From Clostridia bacterium (GTDB lineage: Bacteria; Bacillota; Clostridia; Oscillospirales; CAG-272), in NCBI GenBank assembly GCA_017522125.1, contig JAFXAC010000077.1, positions 1 through 51,197 on the forward strand: a stretch of 51,197 nt of DNA, given 5' to 3'. Positions 26,545 to 36,031 of the stretch are shown here, piece by piece. The position numbers and the translations under genes were made by a program. The notes beneath the pieces were generated by a model that saw nothing but the letters and a program-made list of their open reading frames with translations, was not told the origin of the DNA and did not search any database. How positions within the stretch are numbered: the first letter of the stretch is position 1; each line of letters begins with the position of its first letter.

Positions 26545-28491
26545 TTATTCAACCAACGATATCAGCTTGTGCGTATTTGTGTATCTTGCCGCACTGTTTT
26601 TGCATCCCATAACGATAGAGATATATTCTTTGCCGTTTATGTTGAATACCGAGCAAAGACAGCAGCCTGCGGTGTCCGTAGTTCCCGTTTTCATGCCTAT
26701 TGCATTGGGGTGATAATATTTACTGTTCGAGTTAAGCAAATAATTGGTGTTGGTCCACGTGGATTTGCCGCCGTTTATGTATTTGACCGTGCGTTTGTAC
26801 GAGGACGTTATTTCATTTATGGTGGGGTACGTTTTCCTTATGTGCGATACTATCAACACCAGATCGCTTATCGTCAGATAATGGTTCTTGTCAGGCTCTC
26901 CGACGGGGTTCATAAAGTGAGATGACGTAGCGCCTATCTCTTGCGCATATGCGTTCATAAGCTCGGTAAAGTATTCGATCGTATCCTCGTGCTTCATATC
27001 GGGATTTCCCGAAACGTGTCTTGAAACGTGAACGGCAATGGTGTAGGCGGCATCGCTTCCGGACGGTAGGAGCAGTGCTATCAGCAGATCGTACAGCGTC
27101 ATCGTCTTTCCGACCTCAAGATAGGCTCGCCCAAGCTCAAGATTAACGAGATAAAGCTCGCGTCCCGTGGTGACAACGGTATCCTCGGGGAGATATTTCA
27201 AAGCCGTTGCGGCGGCAAGGAGCTTTGTAATGCTCGCGGGCTCTATTTTGACGTCGGCGTTCTTTTCGCAGATCATTTTGAGCGTGTCAGCCTCGTAAAG
27301 ACCGTAATATTTAGTCGTAAGATTAAGAGAATCCTCTGCCAAAGCGTTGCAGACCGTGCAGCTGTTTTCGGAGAACGTATGACCTAACGGGTCTGAGTAT
27401 ACGGGCTCAACGAGAACGGCATTGCACGTCGAGCATTTCGTGCTTTCGGAATATCCACGCCTTGTGCAGGTGGGCTCGCCGCCCGCAACCGTTACGGGCG
27501 TGTGTCCCGTAGGCTCGGTGGTCGTGAATTCAGAGAGCGGAATGGAGCAGTACTCGCAGCTTAAATGCTCGGATATGCCGGGCATCGTGCAGGTGGGCGA
27601 CGTGGCGGGAATGGTTATCGGCTTGTGATCGATGGTGGGGAGTGCTTCGGGGGGCGTAAATACAACGCTACACCTTGCGCATACAACGCTGTCCGTGCAG
27701 CCCTCCTCCGTACAGGTGGGCGCCGTGCCCTTTACGGTTTTTTTGCTGTGTCCGAGGGCGGGGATGACCTCTGACTTAGTGATCACCTCGTTGCACTGTG
27801 AGCAGTAGACCTTATCGGTCTTGCCGTCCTTGGTGCAGGTTGCCGCCTTGCCCTTTTCGGTGGCGAGCGTGTGACCGAGAGGGGCGATAATCTGCGGCTC
27901 GCGCGTTACGGTGCCGCAGAGCGTGCAAGCCTCGCTGTCCGTACAGCCTTCCTCGGTGCAGGTGGGAGCCTTTGCCTCGATCGTAACGGTAACGTGCTCA
28001 ATAGCCGCAATGGGCTGTGCCTCGCGCGTTACGATGCCGCAGAGTGAGCAAGCCTCGCTGTCCGTATATCCGCCCTCCGTACAGGTGGGCGCTTTACCTG
28101 CGACTGTGGTGGGAGTGTGACCCACGGCTGCGATCGTCTGTCCTCCGCTTATAAACGTAGAGCATACCGAGCATACCAAGCCCTCCTCGCGTCCGCTTTC
28201 CGTACAAGTGGGCGCCATTGCCTTTGTCGGTACGGGGGTATGCTCCGCAAGCGGCAGGGGATTGACCTCGGTCTCGCCGCACGCGCAGGTGCGCTGTTGC
28301 GAGCCTTGCACGGTGCAGGTGGATGCGGAAATCAGCATCCATTCTCCGAATTCGTGCGTGTGCGCCACGGTGGTTTGCGCAGAAGCTCCGCTTGCGGAGC
28401 TACAACCGACGCACAAAATAATAAGCAGGATCAAAAAAACGGTAAAAAGCGATGAGGATAAAAAATTAACCGTCGATTTTTTTATATTCAT
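26545..28491 (-). CDS. D-alanyl-D-alanine carboxypeptidase with Cys-rich tandem repeats
   Basis: This 648-residue exported protein trims peptidoglycan stem peptides. It starts with a signal/anchor (hydrophobic 10-30, ending VGC-SS, a weak lipobox). Residues ~45-385 hold seven full 41-residue repeats of the form H(T)xxxT...APTCTExGxxxxxxCxxCxxV..., flanked by one divergent and one partial copy; each has three cysteines and one histidine. The C-terminal ~250 residues are a DacF/PBP5-like S11 peptidase: catalytic Ser and Lys in PASITKLLAA, second motif SGSDA (SGN in most relatives), and KTGT. The start is the ATG at 28491; the ATG two codons earlier touches GGAG. It has a near-consensus promoter. 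Confidence 0.9.
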   Translation of the reverse strand: MNIKKSTVNFLSSSLFTVFLILLIILCVGCSSASGASAQTTVAHTHEFGEWMLISASTCTVQGSQQRTCACGETEVNPLPLAEHTPVPTKAMAPTCTESGREEGLVCSVCSTFISGGQTIAAVGHTPTTVAGKAPTCTEGGYTDSEACSLCGIVTREAQPIAAIEHVTVTIEAKAPTCTEEGCTDSEACTLCGTVTREPQIIAPLGHTLATEKGKAATCTKDGKTDKVYCSQCNEVITKSEVIPALGHSKKTVKGTAPTCTEEGCTDSVVCARCSVVFTPPEALPTIDHKPITIPATSPTCTMPGISEHLSCEYCSIPLSEFTTTEPTGHTPVTVAGGEPTCTRRGYSESTKCSTCNAVLVEPVYSDPLGHTFSENSCTVCNALAEDSLNLTTKYYGLYEADTLKMICEKNADVKIEPASITKLLAAATALKYLPEDTVVTTGRELYLVNLELGRAYLEVGKTMTLYDLLIALLLPSGSDAAYTIAVHVSRHVSGNPDMKHEDTIEYFTELMNAYAQEIGATSSHFMNPVGEPDKNHYLTISDLVLIVSHIRKTYPTINEITSSYKRTVKYINGGKSTWTNTNYLLNSNSKYYHPNAIGMKTGTTDTAGCCLCSVFNINGKEYISIVMGCKNSAARYTNTHKLISLVE

Positions 28492-28529
28492 AGCCATCTC
28501 CGAAGATAAATTTTACTATACAAAATTTA

Positions 28530-28558
28530 ATTATATAACATCTTGTAAAAAATGTCAA
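28530..28558 (-). promoter_or_regulatory. Consensus SigA promoter of the carboxypeptidase gene
   Basis: Minus strand: TTGACA (28558-28553), exactly 17 nt, TATAAT (28535-28530). Both hexamers are perfect, 38 bases upstream of the start codon. Confidence 0.85.
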
Positions 28559-28619
28559 GAAAAAGTTGGTAGGGGATCTTTCCTGATTTTTTTCTGCATT
28601 AGGGAAAGAATATTATAAA

Positions 28620-29531
28620 ATGAAGATGGATGGCGAAATGAAAAGCAGAAAAACACAAATACTAATAATAGTGCCGGCATTGATTGCCGCCATTGCGGTT
28701 TTTACGCTTATAATGAAGGAAAACAGCCTTTCAAGAGCCGCCGCGGCTGAGGCGAGGCTTGCGTGCTGTGACCTCGCGGATGCGGCGGGCGAAATGGCTG
28801 ATGCGTCAAGCCTGATATCGACCTATGACGGCGCGATTGCGTTTGCAAGGGCGGCTGGTGCGGCACAGGCGCATATGTCGCGTGCAAGGCTTGAGGGCTG
28901 TGAGTCGGCTTACTCCCTTATAGACGAGCTTGTGCGCAGGGAGCGGACAGGAGAAGAAATAAGCGAAGTATGCGCCGCCTTCGCCAAGGCTGTGTCAAGC
29001 GCGGAAATCGACGGCGGCTCGGCGTTGAGAGAGCTGCTTGCTTCTGCGCAGGTACGCGATATGCTGTCAAGCGAGCAGAGCGCTAACGCTGATTTCCTTT
29101 GCCTTCGTCACCTCGGTAACGGGGGAAGCGCAAACGCCGAGCGCACGGCACGGCATTTTTCGTGCAAAAATTGCGAGCTTTTTGAGTGTGAGAGCAACGG
29201 CTTTCCACCATCGTACGTTTTGTCGGGAAAAAACGTTTATATATGCCTTACCTATGACGGTGAGCGCGTTCTTGAATATTGCTTTGACCGCGACGTCGAC
29301 CTTGCGCGTGACGTAGGCGAGGAAAGCGCACGCGACCTTGCGCTCTCGGTCTTGGACGGACAAAGGCTTGGCAGACTTTTCGTGATGGAGGCGTCGGAGC
29401 AGAAAAACGGCATATACAGATTTTGCTTTACGGACGCATCTTTTTCGCGAGAGCTTGCTGTGATCGAGATCTACGCCGACACGGGAAGACTTCGTCGCTT
29501 CAGTGCAGTGGAGTATTATAGGAGCAGATAA
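28620..29531 (+). CDS. Membrane-anchored protein, possibly YpeB-like
   Basis: This 303-residue protein has a single N-terminal transmembrane helix (about 10-31; ILIIVPALIAAIAVFTLIM), then an Ala-rich helical region (about 35-145). The C-terminal part (about 180-300) has pairs of beta strands like PepSY domains (ESARDLALSVLDGQRL; YADTGRLRRFSAVEYY). This layout recalls YpeB, the spore protein that stabilises the germination hydrolase SleB, but it is shorter than B. subtilis YpeB (about 450 residues) and no sleB is adjacent. The start is not certain: AGGGAAAG lies 13 bases before the ATG at 28620 and two later ATGs are possible. Treat the YpeB link as tentative. Confidence 0.7.
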   Translation: MKMDGEMKSRKTQILIIVPALIAAIAVFTLIMKENSLSRAAAAEARLACCDLADAAGEMADASSLISTYDGAIAFARAAGAAQAHMSRARLEGCESAYSLIDELVRRERTGEEISEVCAAFAKAVSSAEIDGGSALRELLASAQVRDMLSSEQSANADFLCLRHLGNGGSANAERTARHFSCKNCELFECESNGFPPSYVLSGKNVYICLTYDGERVLEYCFDRDVDLARDVGEESARDLALSVLDGQRLGRLFVMEASEQKNGIYRFCFTDASFSRELAVIEIYADTGRLRRFSAVEYYRSR

Positions 29532-29563
29532 AAAATCTTTTTTTGAAAAACTGTAAAAAAGTG

Positions 29564-29592
29564 TTGACAAATCATCCGAATTGTGGTAATAT
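29564..29592 (+). promoter_or_regulatory. Promoter of tRNA-Lys
   Basis: TTGACA (29564-29569), 17 nt, TAATAT (29587-29592), giving a start about 9 bases before the mature tRNA. Confidence 0.85.
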
Positions 29593-29607
29593 ATATGGCG
29601 TCCGCGT

Positions 29608-29683
29608 GACTCATTAGCTCAGACGGTAGAGCACTTGACTTTTAATCAAGGTGTCCGGAGTTCGAGTCTCCGATGGGTCACCA
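29608..29683 (+). tRNA. tRNA-Lys (anticodon TTT)
   Basis: A 76-nt cloverleaf can be drawn. Acceptor GACTCAT pairs with ATGGGTC. The anticodon stem CTTGA/TCAAG encloses the loop CTTTTAA with anticodon TTT. The T arm is CGGAG-TTCGAGT-CTCCG. The CCA end is encoded (29681-29683). It stands alone with its own promoter and terminator. Confidence 0.97.
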
Positions 29684-29718
29684 AAAATCCCCATCCTCAA
29701 AAGAGGATGGGGATTTTT
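29683..29718 (+). terminator. Terminator of tRNA-Lys
   Basis: Perfect 16-bp stem (29683-29698 with 29703-29718), loop AAAA, ending TTTTT. It starts at the last base of the tRNA. Confidence 0.9.
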
Positions 29719-29730
29719 GATGAACCATGA

Positions 29731-29936
29731 CGAACTCCGCTCCGCAAGCTTGCTTGCGGATGGAGTTCGCATTTGCGCCGTAGAGCGCAAAGAAAACGCT
29801 CCGCGTTTTCAGTGAAATCCATTCCTTCGGAATGGGTGAAATACGGCTTCGCCGTGTGAAATATTTGCCCAAGGGCAAATGTGAAATATTTTGCTTCGCA
29901 AAATGTGAAGGTGGCTTTTTTGCTTGCGCAAAAAGC
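29731..29936. repeat. Hairpin array C (linker GTGAAAT)
   Basis: Eight hairpins lie in a row. A two-part stem comes first (29731-29769, CGAACTCC...GGAGTTCG with inner CCGCAAG/CTTGCGG). Then TTGCGC/GCGCAA (29772-29789) and GAAAACGC-TCC-GCGTTTTC (29792-29810), followed by linker AGTGAAAT. Next are CCATTCC-TTC-GGAATGG (29819-29835), ACGGC-TTC-GCCGT (29843-29855), ATTTGCCC-AA-GGGCAAAT (29863-29880) and ATTTTGC-TTC-GCAAAAT (29888-29904). The linker GTGAAAT is exact at 29836-29842, 29856-29862 and 29881-29887, and GTGAAG follows at 29905. A last stem with GCAAAAAG lies at ~29914-29936. It fills the gap between the tRNA terminator and the next gene. Function unknown. Confidence 0.88.
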
Positions 29937-29980
29937 ATTTTATTAAAAATGATTGATAGTGATATTGATAAGGAGTGAAT

Positions 29981-30829
29981 ATGCTTTACGAAGTAATGAC
30001 GGCGGCGGGGTTTCCGAAGGAAGCCCAAGATTATTTTATACTAAAGGAACAAGAGCTGTTGCGTATGGAGCGCGCAGCGCAGAGGATAGCCGAAGCGGTT
30101 TCGGCGTTGTGTACGGACGGCGCGGAGTTCCTTCCGCTTTTGGCTTCGCTGTCGGAGGACAGTGGCGTACCGCGGTATGCTTCCGATATGCTCGTGCTTC
30201 TTTACGCCGCCGAGAAAATGGCGGAGCGTTACAAGGAAACGGGGATACCCGACGAAATATATCTTGATACACTATCCGACCTTCGCAACAAGCTCATTGA
30301 ATGCAAAAAGCTAAAGGGCGAGTGGGGAACGTTCGTCGCGTGGTGGCTTGCGGGATATTTCAGGCTCAATCGTTTTGCGCTCGGCAGACTTCAATACGAG
30401 GTGGTAGATCACGAGGGAAAGCCCGCGCTGAATTGCCACATACCGTCGGGCTCACCGCTGAGATTTGAAGCGGTTATGGATTCTCTTCGCAAGGCGTACG
30501 ATTTTTATCCAAACGTGCGCATGGACGGCAAGATCACCGTAGTCTGCCACTCGTGGCTGCTTTATTCGCCGCACAGGGAGCTGTTTGCCGATGGATCTAA
30601 TCTGCGCCGCTTCGTAGATCTTTTTACGGTCACGGAAGGCACACCCGACCCGAAAAATCAATCTCTGTGGCTGATTTTTTATAAGAATTACAATTCCGTC
30701 AGCCTTGACGAGCTGCCTGTGGAAACCTCTCTCCAACGCGCCTTCGTTGAGTATCTCCGCGCAGGTAACTGCATGGGCTACGGCAGGGGATATCTGATCT
30801 TTGACGGAGAAAAAGTAGTATCAAAATAA
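29981..30829 (+). CDS. GNAT-like acyltransferase-domain protein (DUF5596-like)
   Basis: This 282-residue cytosolic protein resembles a family of Clostridia annotated as acyltransferase-domain or GNAT-like C-terminal-domain proteins. The N-terminal half is helical (residues 1-125). The C-terminal half has the conserved-looking WGTFVAWWLAGYFRLNRFALGRLQYEV, written here as adjacent parts of about residues 111-138. HIPSGSPLRFEAVMDSLRKA and VCHSWLLYSPH follow, and GRGYLIFDG ends it. The reaction is unknown. The start is the ATG at 29981, 6 bases after AAGGAG; the GTG at 29975 overlaps that site. A bidirectional terminator follows its stop. Confidence 0.78.
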   Translation: MLYEVMTAAGFPKEAQDYFILKEQELLRMERAAQRIAEAVSALCTDGAEFLPLLASLSEDSGVPRYASDMLVLLYAAEKMAERYKETGIPDEIYLDTLSDLRNKLIECKKLKGEWGTFVAWWLAGYFRLNRFALGRLQYEVVDHEGKPALNCHIPSGSPLRFEAVMDSLRKAYDFYPNVRMDGKITVVCHSWLLYSPHRELFADGSNLRRFVDLFTVTEGTPDPKNQSLWLIFYKNYNSVSLDELPVETSLQRAFVEYLRAGNCMGYGRGYLIFDGEKVVSK

Positions 30830-30858
30830 AAAAGTGATGGTTTTTCCATCACTTTTTT
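30828..30858. terminator. Bidirectional terminator
   Basis: Perfect 13-bp stem (30828-30840 with 30846-30858), loop TTTTT, with A6 and T6 arms. It separates the GNAT-like gene from the convergent dnaJ-like gene. Confidence 0.9.
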
Positions 30859-30860
30859 AT

Positions 30861-32403
<1,543 letters not shown>

Positions 32404-32432
32404 ATCTGCCTCCAAAAGTGTATTCATTATAT

Positions 32433-32461
32433 ATAATATATCATTTCCTGCCAAAATTCAA
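32433..32461 (-). promoter_or_regulatory. Promoter of the DUF5685-dnaJ pair
   Basis: Minus strand: TTGAAT (32461-32456), 17 nt, TATTAT (32438-32433), 30 bases before the start codon. Confidence 0.6.
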
Positions 32462-32575
32462 TACCAATTTGTAAATTCTTTGGTTTTGGCGCCTTTAGCG
32501 TGAGATCTTCTGTGAGATTGTTACATTGTCGCGAGTGTTTTATTTGTCAACTTTCACAAAAAATTTTTTTGCCTA

Positions 32576-32604
32576 TTGACAAATGTACGGCAATAATGTA
32601 TAAT
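32576..32604 (+). promoter_or_regulatory. Consensus promoter of the orphan sugar-binding lipoprotein
   Basis: TTGACA (32576-32581), 17 nt, TATAAT (32599-32604); both hexamers perfect, 64 bases before the start codon. The stretch between (32605-32655) has a small inverted repeat around GCCCCTTGGGCGA. Confidence 0.85.
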
Positions 32605-32668
32605 TGACTTACCAATAAATGCCCCTTGGGCGATTTATGCCCACGAGCAAATTTTTCAGGAGGAAAAA

Positions 32669-34177
32669 ATGAAAAACGCAACAAAGCTTATAAGCCTTGT
32701 ATTGGCAGTTTTGATGATGGCTGTGGCGCTCGTTTCATGTGCTGACACTGGTGATGGCTCCACCACCACTACCGGCGCTGTTACTACGAACCCCTCATCC
32801 AGTAACTCGGACGTAGTTCCTACCGTTCCGGACGGAGTGACCTATCCCGGTCAGACCATCAACGTTATTGCCAGCAACTACGACTGGTTTGACGACGAGA
32901 TCTACGTCGAGGCTGAAACCGGAAGTGCAATTCCCGATGCTATCTGGAAGAGAAACGACCTTGTTAAGACGAAGCTCGGTATCGAGTTCGTTTACTCGGG
33001 TCAGGATTCCAGCAGCGGCCCCGGTGGAACCAACAAGGTAGTAGGCGAGATCGACAAGCAGTACGAGGGCGGTCTTAACGACTACTCCGTAGCAGTCGGT
33101 AACTCCTACACCATGGCTACCAACACCATGGAAAACCACTTCGTTGACCTTACCGACATGAGCCCCTACTTCGACCTTGACAAGTCCTACTGGTCTCAGG
33201 GTATGAACGATGCTCTCAGCATCGGTGATGCTCAGTACCTCTGCACGGGTCCTATGGTTCTTTCGTCCTACAGACTCATTTACGGTACTCTCTTTAACGA
33301 GACTATGTTCAACAACCACGAGGTTGCTCTTCCTTACGATAAGGTTGATGCTAAGGAGTGGACTCTTGCTTACCAGAGAAGCATCGTGGAGACCTTCTGC
33401 AACGCAGAGGTTGATCAGGATCCCAACGCAACCTACGGCTTTATCGTAAGCCATAATAACATAAGCTGCGACCCCTACCTCAGCGCACTTAAGGTTCCGC
33501 TCATCGTAAAGGATGAGGATAATATGTTTAAGGTAGAGACCGACAGAGACCGCACCGTTAGCGCAATGGGCGAGATCTGCGACCTTATCTATAACACCAG
33601 AGGCACCTTCCGTATCTCCAGCTACGGCAACGACAGCGAGCAGAATGATCTTGCAAAGAAGTTTGCCGAGGGTACTGCAGCAATGGTTCACCTTCGTCTG
33701 ATGGAGCTTGAGGGCGAGTACATCTCTCAGATGGAAGACATTTACGGCATTCTTCCTATGCCTATGCTCAACTCCGAGCAGGACGGCTACTACACCATCG
33801 CTCACGACCAGGTCTCCGTTATTGGCGTTCCCAACACCAAGAAGAGCGAGACCGAGCTTGAGATGATCGGTGCATTCCTCGATCTTATGGCTTATTACTC
33901 CTATACCGAAGTAACCCCTGTATACTACGATATGTGCCTTAAGGGCAGATATTTCGAGAACCCCCGCGCTCTCGATATGCTCGATACTCTCACCGAGGGT
34001 CTTTACATCGACCCCGCAGCTATCTACCACGAGATCCTTGGCGGTCCTCTCGGTAGCTGGCGTTCATGGGTAGGCAGCAACAAGACCAGCGTTGCTTCCT
34101 CCGTTACCATTCTTGCCAGAAACATGGGAGCACACGTTAAGAAGGTTAACACCGCTTTCGAAAAGATAGCTAAATAA
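32669..34177 (+). CDS. ABC transporter substrate-binding lipoprotein (orphan)
   Basis: This 502-residue protein has a lipoprotein signal (residues 1-23, lipobox LVSC with Cys24), a Thr/Ser-rich linker, and a bacterial extracellular solute-binding fold of the sugar-binding cluster (GQTINVIASNYDWFDDEIYVE at the start of the domain, just over one line). Codon use is strongly biased (CTT, GGT, TAC), as in the highly expressed glg genes. Two perfect promoter hexamers also point to high expression. No permease or ATPase gene is adjacent: the next gene is a HAD protein behind a terminator. It probably feeds a permease encoded elsewhere. Substrate unknown. Confidence 0.88.
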   Translation: MKNATKLISLVLAVLMMAVALVSCADTGDGSTTTTGAVTTNPSSSNSDVVPTVPDGVTYPGQTINVIASNYDWFDDEIYVEAETGSAIPDAIWKRNDLVKTKLGIEFVYSGQDSSSGPGGTNKVVGEIDKQYEGGLNDYSVAVGNSYTMATNTMENHFVDLTDMSPYFDLDKSYWSQGMNDALSIGDAQYLCTGPMVLSSYRLIYGTLFNETMFNNHEVALPYDKVDAKEWTLAYQRSIVETFCNAEVDQDPNATYGFIVSHNNISCDPYLSALKVPLIVKDEDNMFKVETDRDRTVSAMGEICDLIYNTRGTFRISSYGNDSEQNDLAKKFAEGTAAMVHLRLMELEGEYISQMEDIYGILPMPMLNSEQDGYYTIAHDQVSVIGVPNTKKSETELEMIGAFLDLMAYYSYTEVTPVYYDMCLKGRYFENPRALDMLDTLTEGLYIDPAAIYHEILGGPLGSWRSWVGSNKTSVASSVTILARNMGAHVKKVNTAFEKIAK

Positions 34178-34188
34178 TCTTGCATTCA

Positions 34189-34220
34189 ATGGGCTGCGCC
34201 AAAGGCGCAGCCCATTTTTT
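34189..34220 (+). terminator. Terminator of the lipoprotein gene
   Basis: Perfect 12-bp GC-rich stem (34189-34200 with 34204-34215), loop AAA, followed by a T-run. Confidence 0.92.
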
Positions 34221-34235
34221 CTTTAGCCAGCTTAC

Positions 34236-34264
34236 TTGACAATGTCTGAAAAGTAATATATAAT
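34236..34264 (+). promoter_or_regulatory. Consensus promoter of the HAD/ROK pair
   Basis: TTGACA (34236-34241), 17 nt, TATAAT (34259-34264), both perfect, 34 bases before the start codon. Confidence 0.85.
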
Positions 34265-34297
34265 ATAAGCGTTATTGTCAGACTTGGAGGAAGTAAA

Positions 34298-35008
34298 ATG
34301 ATAAAACTCGTGGCATTCGACCTTGACGGAACGCTGACGCAGCATAAAACCCCGATCAGCGACGAAAATCGCGCGGTGCTTGATCGCCTTGCCGAGAAAT
34401 ATACGCTTCTTATGGTAGGTGCGGGACAATGTATGCGTATTTATAAGCAGATGCGCGAATATCCCATTGATATAATAGGTAACTACGGCTTGCAGTATGC
34501 AAGATATGATGAGAAGGCGGGTGCTCCCATTATCGAGCGCGACCTCGTGCTTCCTTGCGATAGGGAGTCCGTAACGGCGAGAGTCGAAATGCTCAGAAAT
34601 AAATACGGCTTTACCGAGTACGCGGGCGAGAGCGTGGAGTTTCACCCATCGGGCTGTGTGACCTTTCCCGTGCTTGGCACGGAGGCAAAAATAGAGGACA
34701 AGCTTGCTTTTGACCCCGACCGTTCAAAGCGCCGCAAGATATACGACGAGGTGTGCGAGGTCTTTTCCGAGTACGTCGTGTTCGTCGGCGGCTCGTCCTC
34801 GTTCGATATGGCACCCAAGCCCTACGATAAATACTACGCGCTTTCAAAATATTGCGAGGAGCGCGGCATAGCGCACAGCGAAGCGGTCTTCGTAGGCGAC
34901 GATTACGGCAGGGGCGGCAACGACGAGTCGGTATTTGTTTCCGATTTCGGTTCGATAAAGGTTGATGATTATACGAAGCTCGGCGAATACGTCAAGGAGC
35001 TTCTTTAA
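34298..35008 (+). CDS. HAD-IIB protein, phosphomannomutase-like
   Basis: This 236-residue HAD-superfamily protein has motif I FDLDGTLTQHK (nucleophile D9, acid/base D11) and motif IV VGDDYGRGGNDESVF near residue 203. The overall plan and FDMAPKPYDKYYALSKYCEE near 167 resemble eukaryotic-type phosphomannomutase (PMM), where FDxFPxGWDK and GDxTxPGGNDxEI sit at the same places. It could interconvert hexose-1- and hexose-6-phosphates or act as a sugar phosphatase. GGAGG precedes the ATG. The ROK kinase gene begins 16 bases after its stop, so the pair may take a sugar to its 6- and 1-phosphates. Confidence 0.8.
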   Translation: MIKLVAFDLDGTLTQHKTPISDENRAVLDRLAEKYTLLMVGAGQCMRIYKQMREYPIDIIGNYGLQYARYDEKAGAPIIERDLVLPCDRESVTARVEMLRNKYGFTEYAGESVEFHPSGCVTFPVLGTEAKIEDKLAFDPDRSKRRKIYDEVCEVFSEYVVFVGGSSSFDMAPKPYDKYYALSKYCEERGIAHSEAVFVGDDYGRGGNDESVFVSDFGSIKVDDYTKLGEYVKELL

Positions 35009-35024
35009 AAAAGGAGAGATAAAT

Positions 35025-35987
35025 ATGAAATACAGAATAGGTATCGACCTTGGCGGTACGAATATCGCGGCAGGTCTTGTAGACGAAAATGCGGCAATAG
35101 TTAAAAAGGCAAGCACTCCCACGGGCGCTGACCGCGCTCCCGAGGCTATTGTTGACGATATGGCGGCTCTTTGCCACCGACTTATTGCCGAGGCAGGCGT
35201 GTCGATAGACGACGTTATCTTCGTCGGTATTGCGACCCCGGGTATCGCAGACCGTGACAACGGCGTAGTCGTTTACGCCAACAATCTGCCGTTCAGACAT
35301 TTCCCCATAGTCAAGCTGCTTTCCGCAAAGCTCCCCGTTGCCAATATGGGAATCGAAAACGACGCTAACGCCGCCGCTTGGGGCGAGGCAGTCGCGGGCG
35401 CGGCAAAGGGAACGAGTAATTCTATAATGATAACGCTCGGCACGGGTGTCGGCGGCGGAATCGTTATTGACAATAAGGTATATTCGGGCTTCAACTTCGC
35501 AGGTGCGGAGCTTGGACACATCGTGATTTCCGCAGGCGGCAAGCCCTGCTCCTGCGGCAGAAACGGCTGCTGGGAGGCGTATAGCTCCGCAACTGCACTT
35601 ATCAGAATGACCGCCGAAAAGCTTGACGAGTGCAAGGCGGCAGGTAGAGCTACCGCAATGACCGAGCTTGTAGCCAAAAAGGGCAAGATTTCGGGCAGAA
35701 CGGCATTTGACGCGATGCGCGCGGGTGATGCGGCCGCGAAGGAGGTCGTGGATTCATATATCTACTATCTCGCTTGCGGTATTGCCAACATAGTAAACAT
35801 ATTCCAGCCCGAGGTCCTTTCCATCGGCGGCGGTATTTCCAACGAAAAGGAAAATCTTCTCGCTCCCCTTGTTCCTCTTGTGAGAGCGCAGCAGTACGGC
35901 GGCAACCTCGTTCCGCTGACGGATATAAGGATCGCTCAGCTCGGAAACGATGCGGGTATTATAGGCGCGGCACTTCTTAATCATTAA
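35025..35987 (+). CDS. ROK-family glucokinase
   Basis: This 320-residue sugar kinase phosphorylates glucose (or a related hexose) with ATP. ATP loop: RIGIDLGGTNIAAGLVDE at the N-terminus. Sugar site: IENDANAAAWGEA near residue 108, followed by ITLGTGVGGGIVID. The ROK zinc site reads CSCGRNGCWEAYSS near 173, with an upstream His in ELGHIVIS. A C-terminal SIGGGISNE completes the fold. It lacks a DNA-binding domain, so it is an enzyme and not a repressor. The start is the ATG at 35025 after AAGGAGA; a longer frame beginning at 34962 overlaps the HAD gene. Glucose specificity is likely but not proven. Confidence 0.92.
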   Translation: MKYRIGIDLGGTNIAAGLVDENAAIVKKASTPTGADRAPEAIVDDMAALCHRLIAEAGVSIDDVIFVGIATPGIADRDNGVVVYANNLPFRHFPIVKLLSAKLPVANMGIENDANAAAWGEAVAGAAKGTSNSIMITLGTGVGGGIVIDNKVYSGFNFAGAELGHIVISAGGKPCSCGRNGCWEAYSSATALIRMTAEKLDECKAAGRATAMTELVAKKGKISGRTAFDAMRAGDAAAKEVVDSYIYYLACGIANIVNIFQPEVLSIGGGISNEKENLLAPLVPLVRAQQYGGNLVPLTDIRIAQLGNDAGIIGAALLNH

Positions 35988-35992
35988 TAACA

Positions 35993-36027
35993 AAAAGCTC
36001 TGTGACAAGATTTCTCACAGAGCTTTT
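35993..36027. terminator. Bidirectional terminator
   Basis: A 13-bp stem (35993-36005 with 36015-36027), loop of nine, with A4 and T4 arms. It lies between the convergent ROK kinase and coaW genes. Confidence 0.85.
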
Positions 36028-36031
36028 GCTT

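Noticed and set aside
29607-29940. Integrated element at the tRNA-Lys gene
   Set aside because: No integrase, no repeat of the tRNA 3' end and no foreign-looking gene follows; only hairpin array C is present.
35025-35987. ROK-family repressor
   Set aside because: No N-terminal DNA-binding domain; the protein begins directly with the ATP loop.
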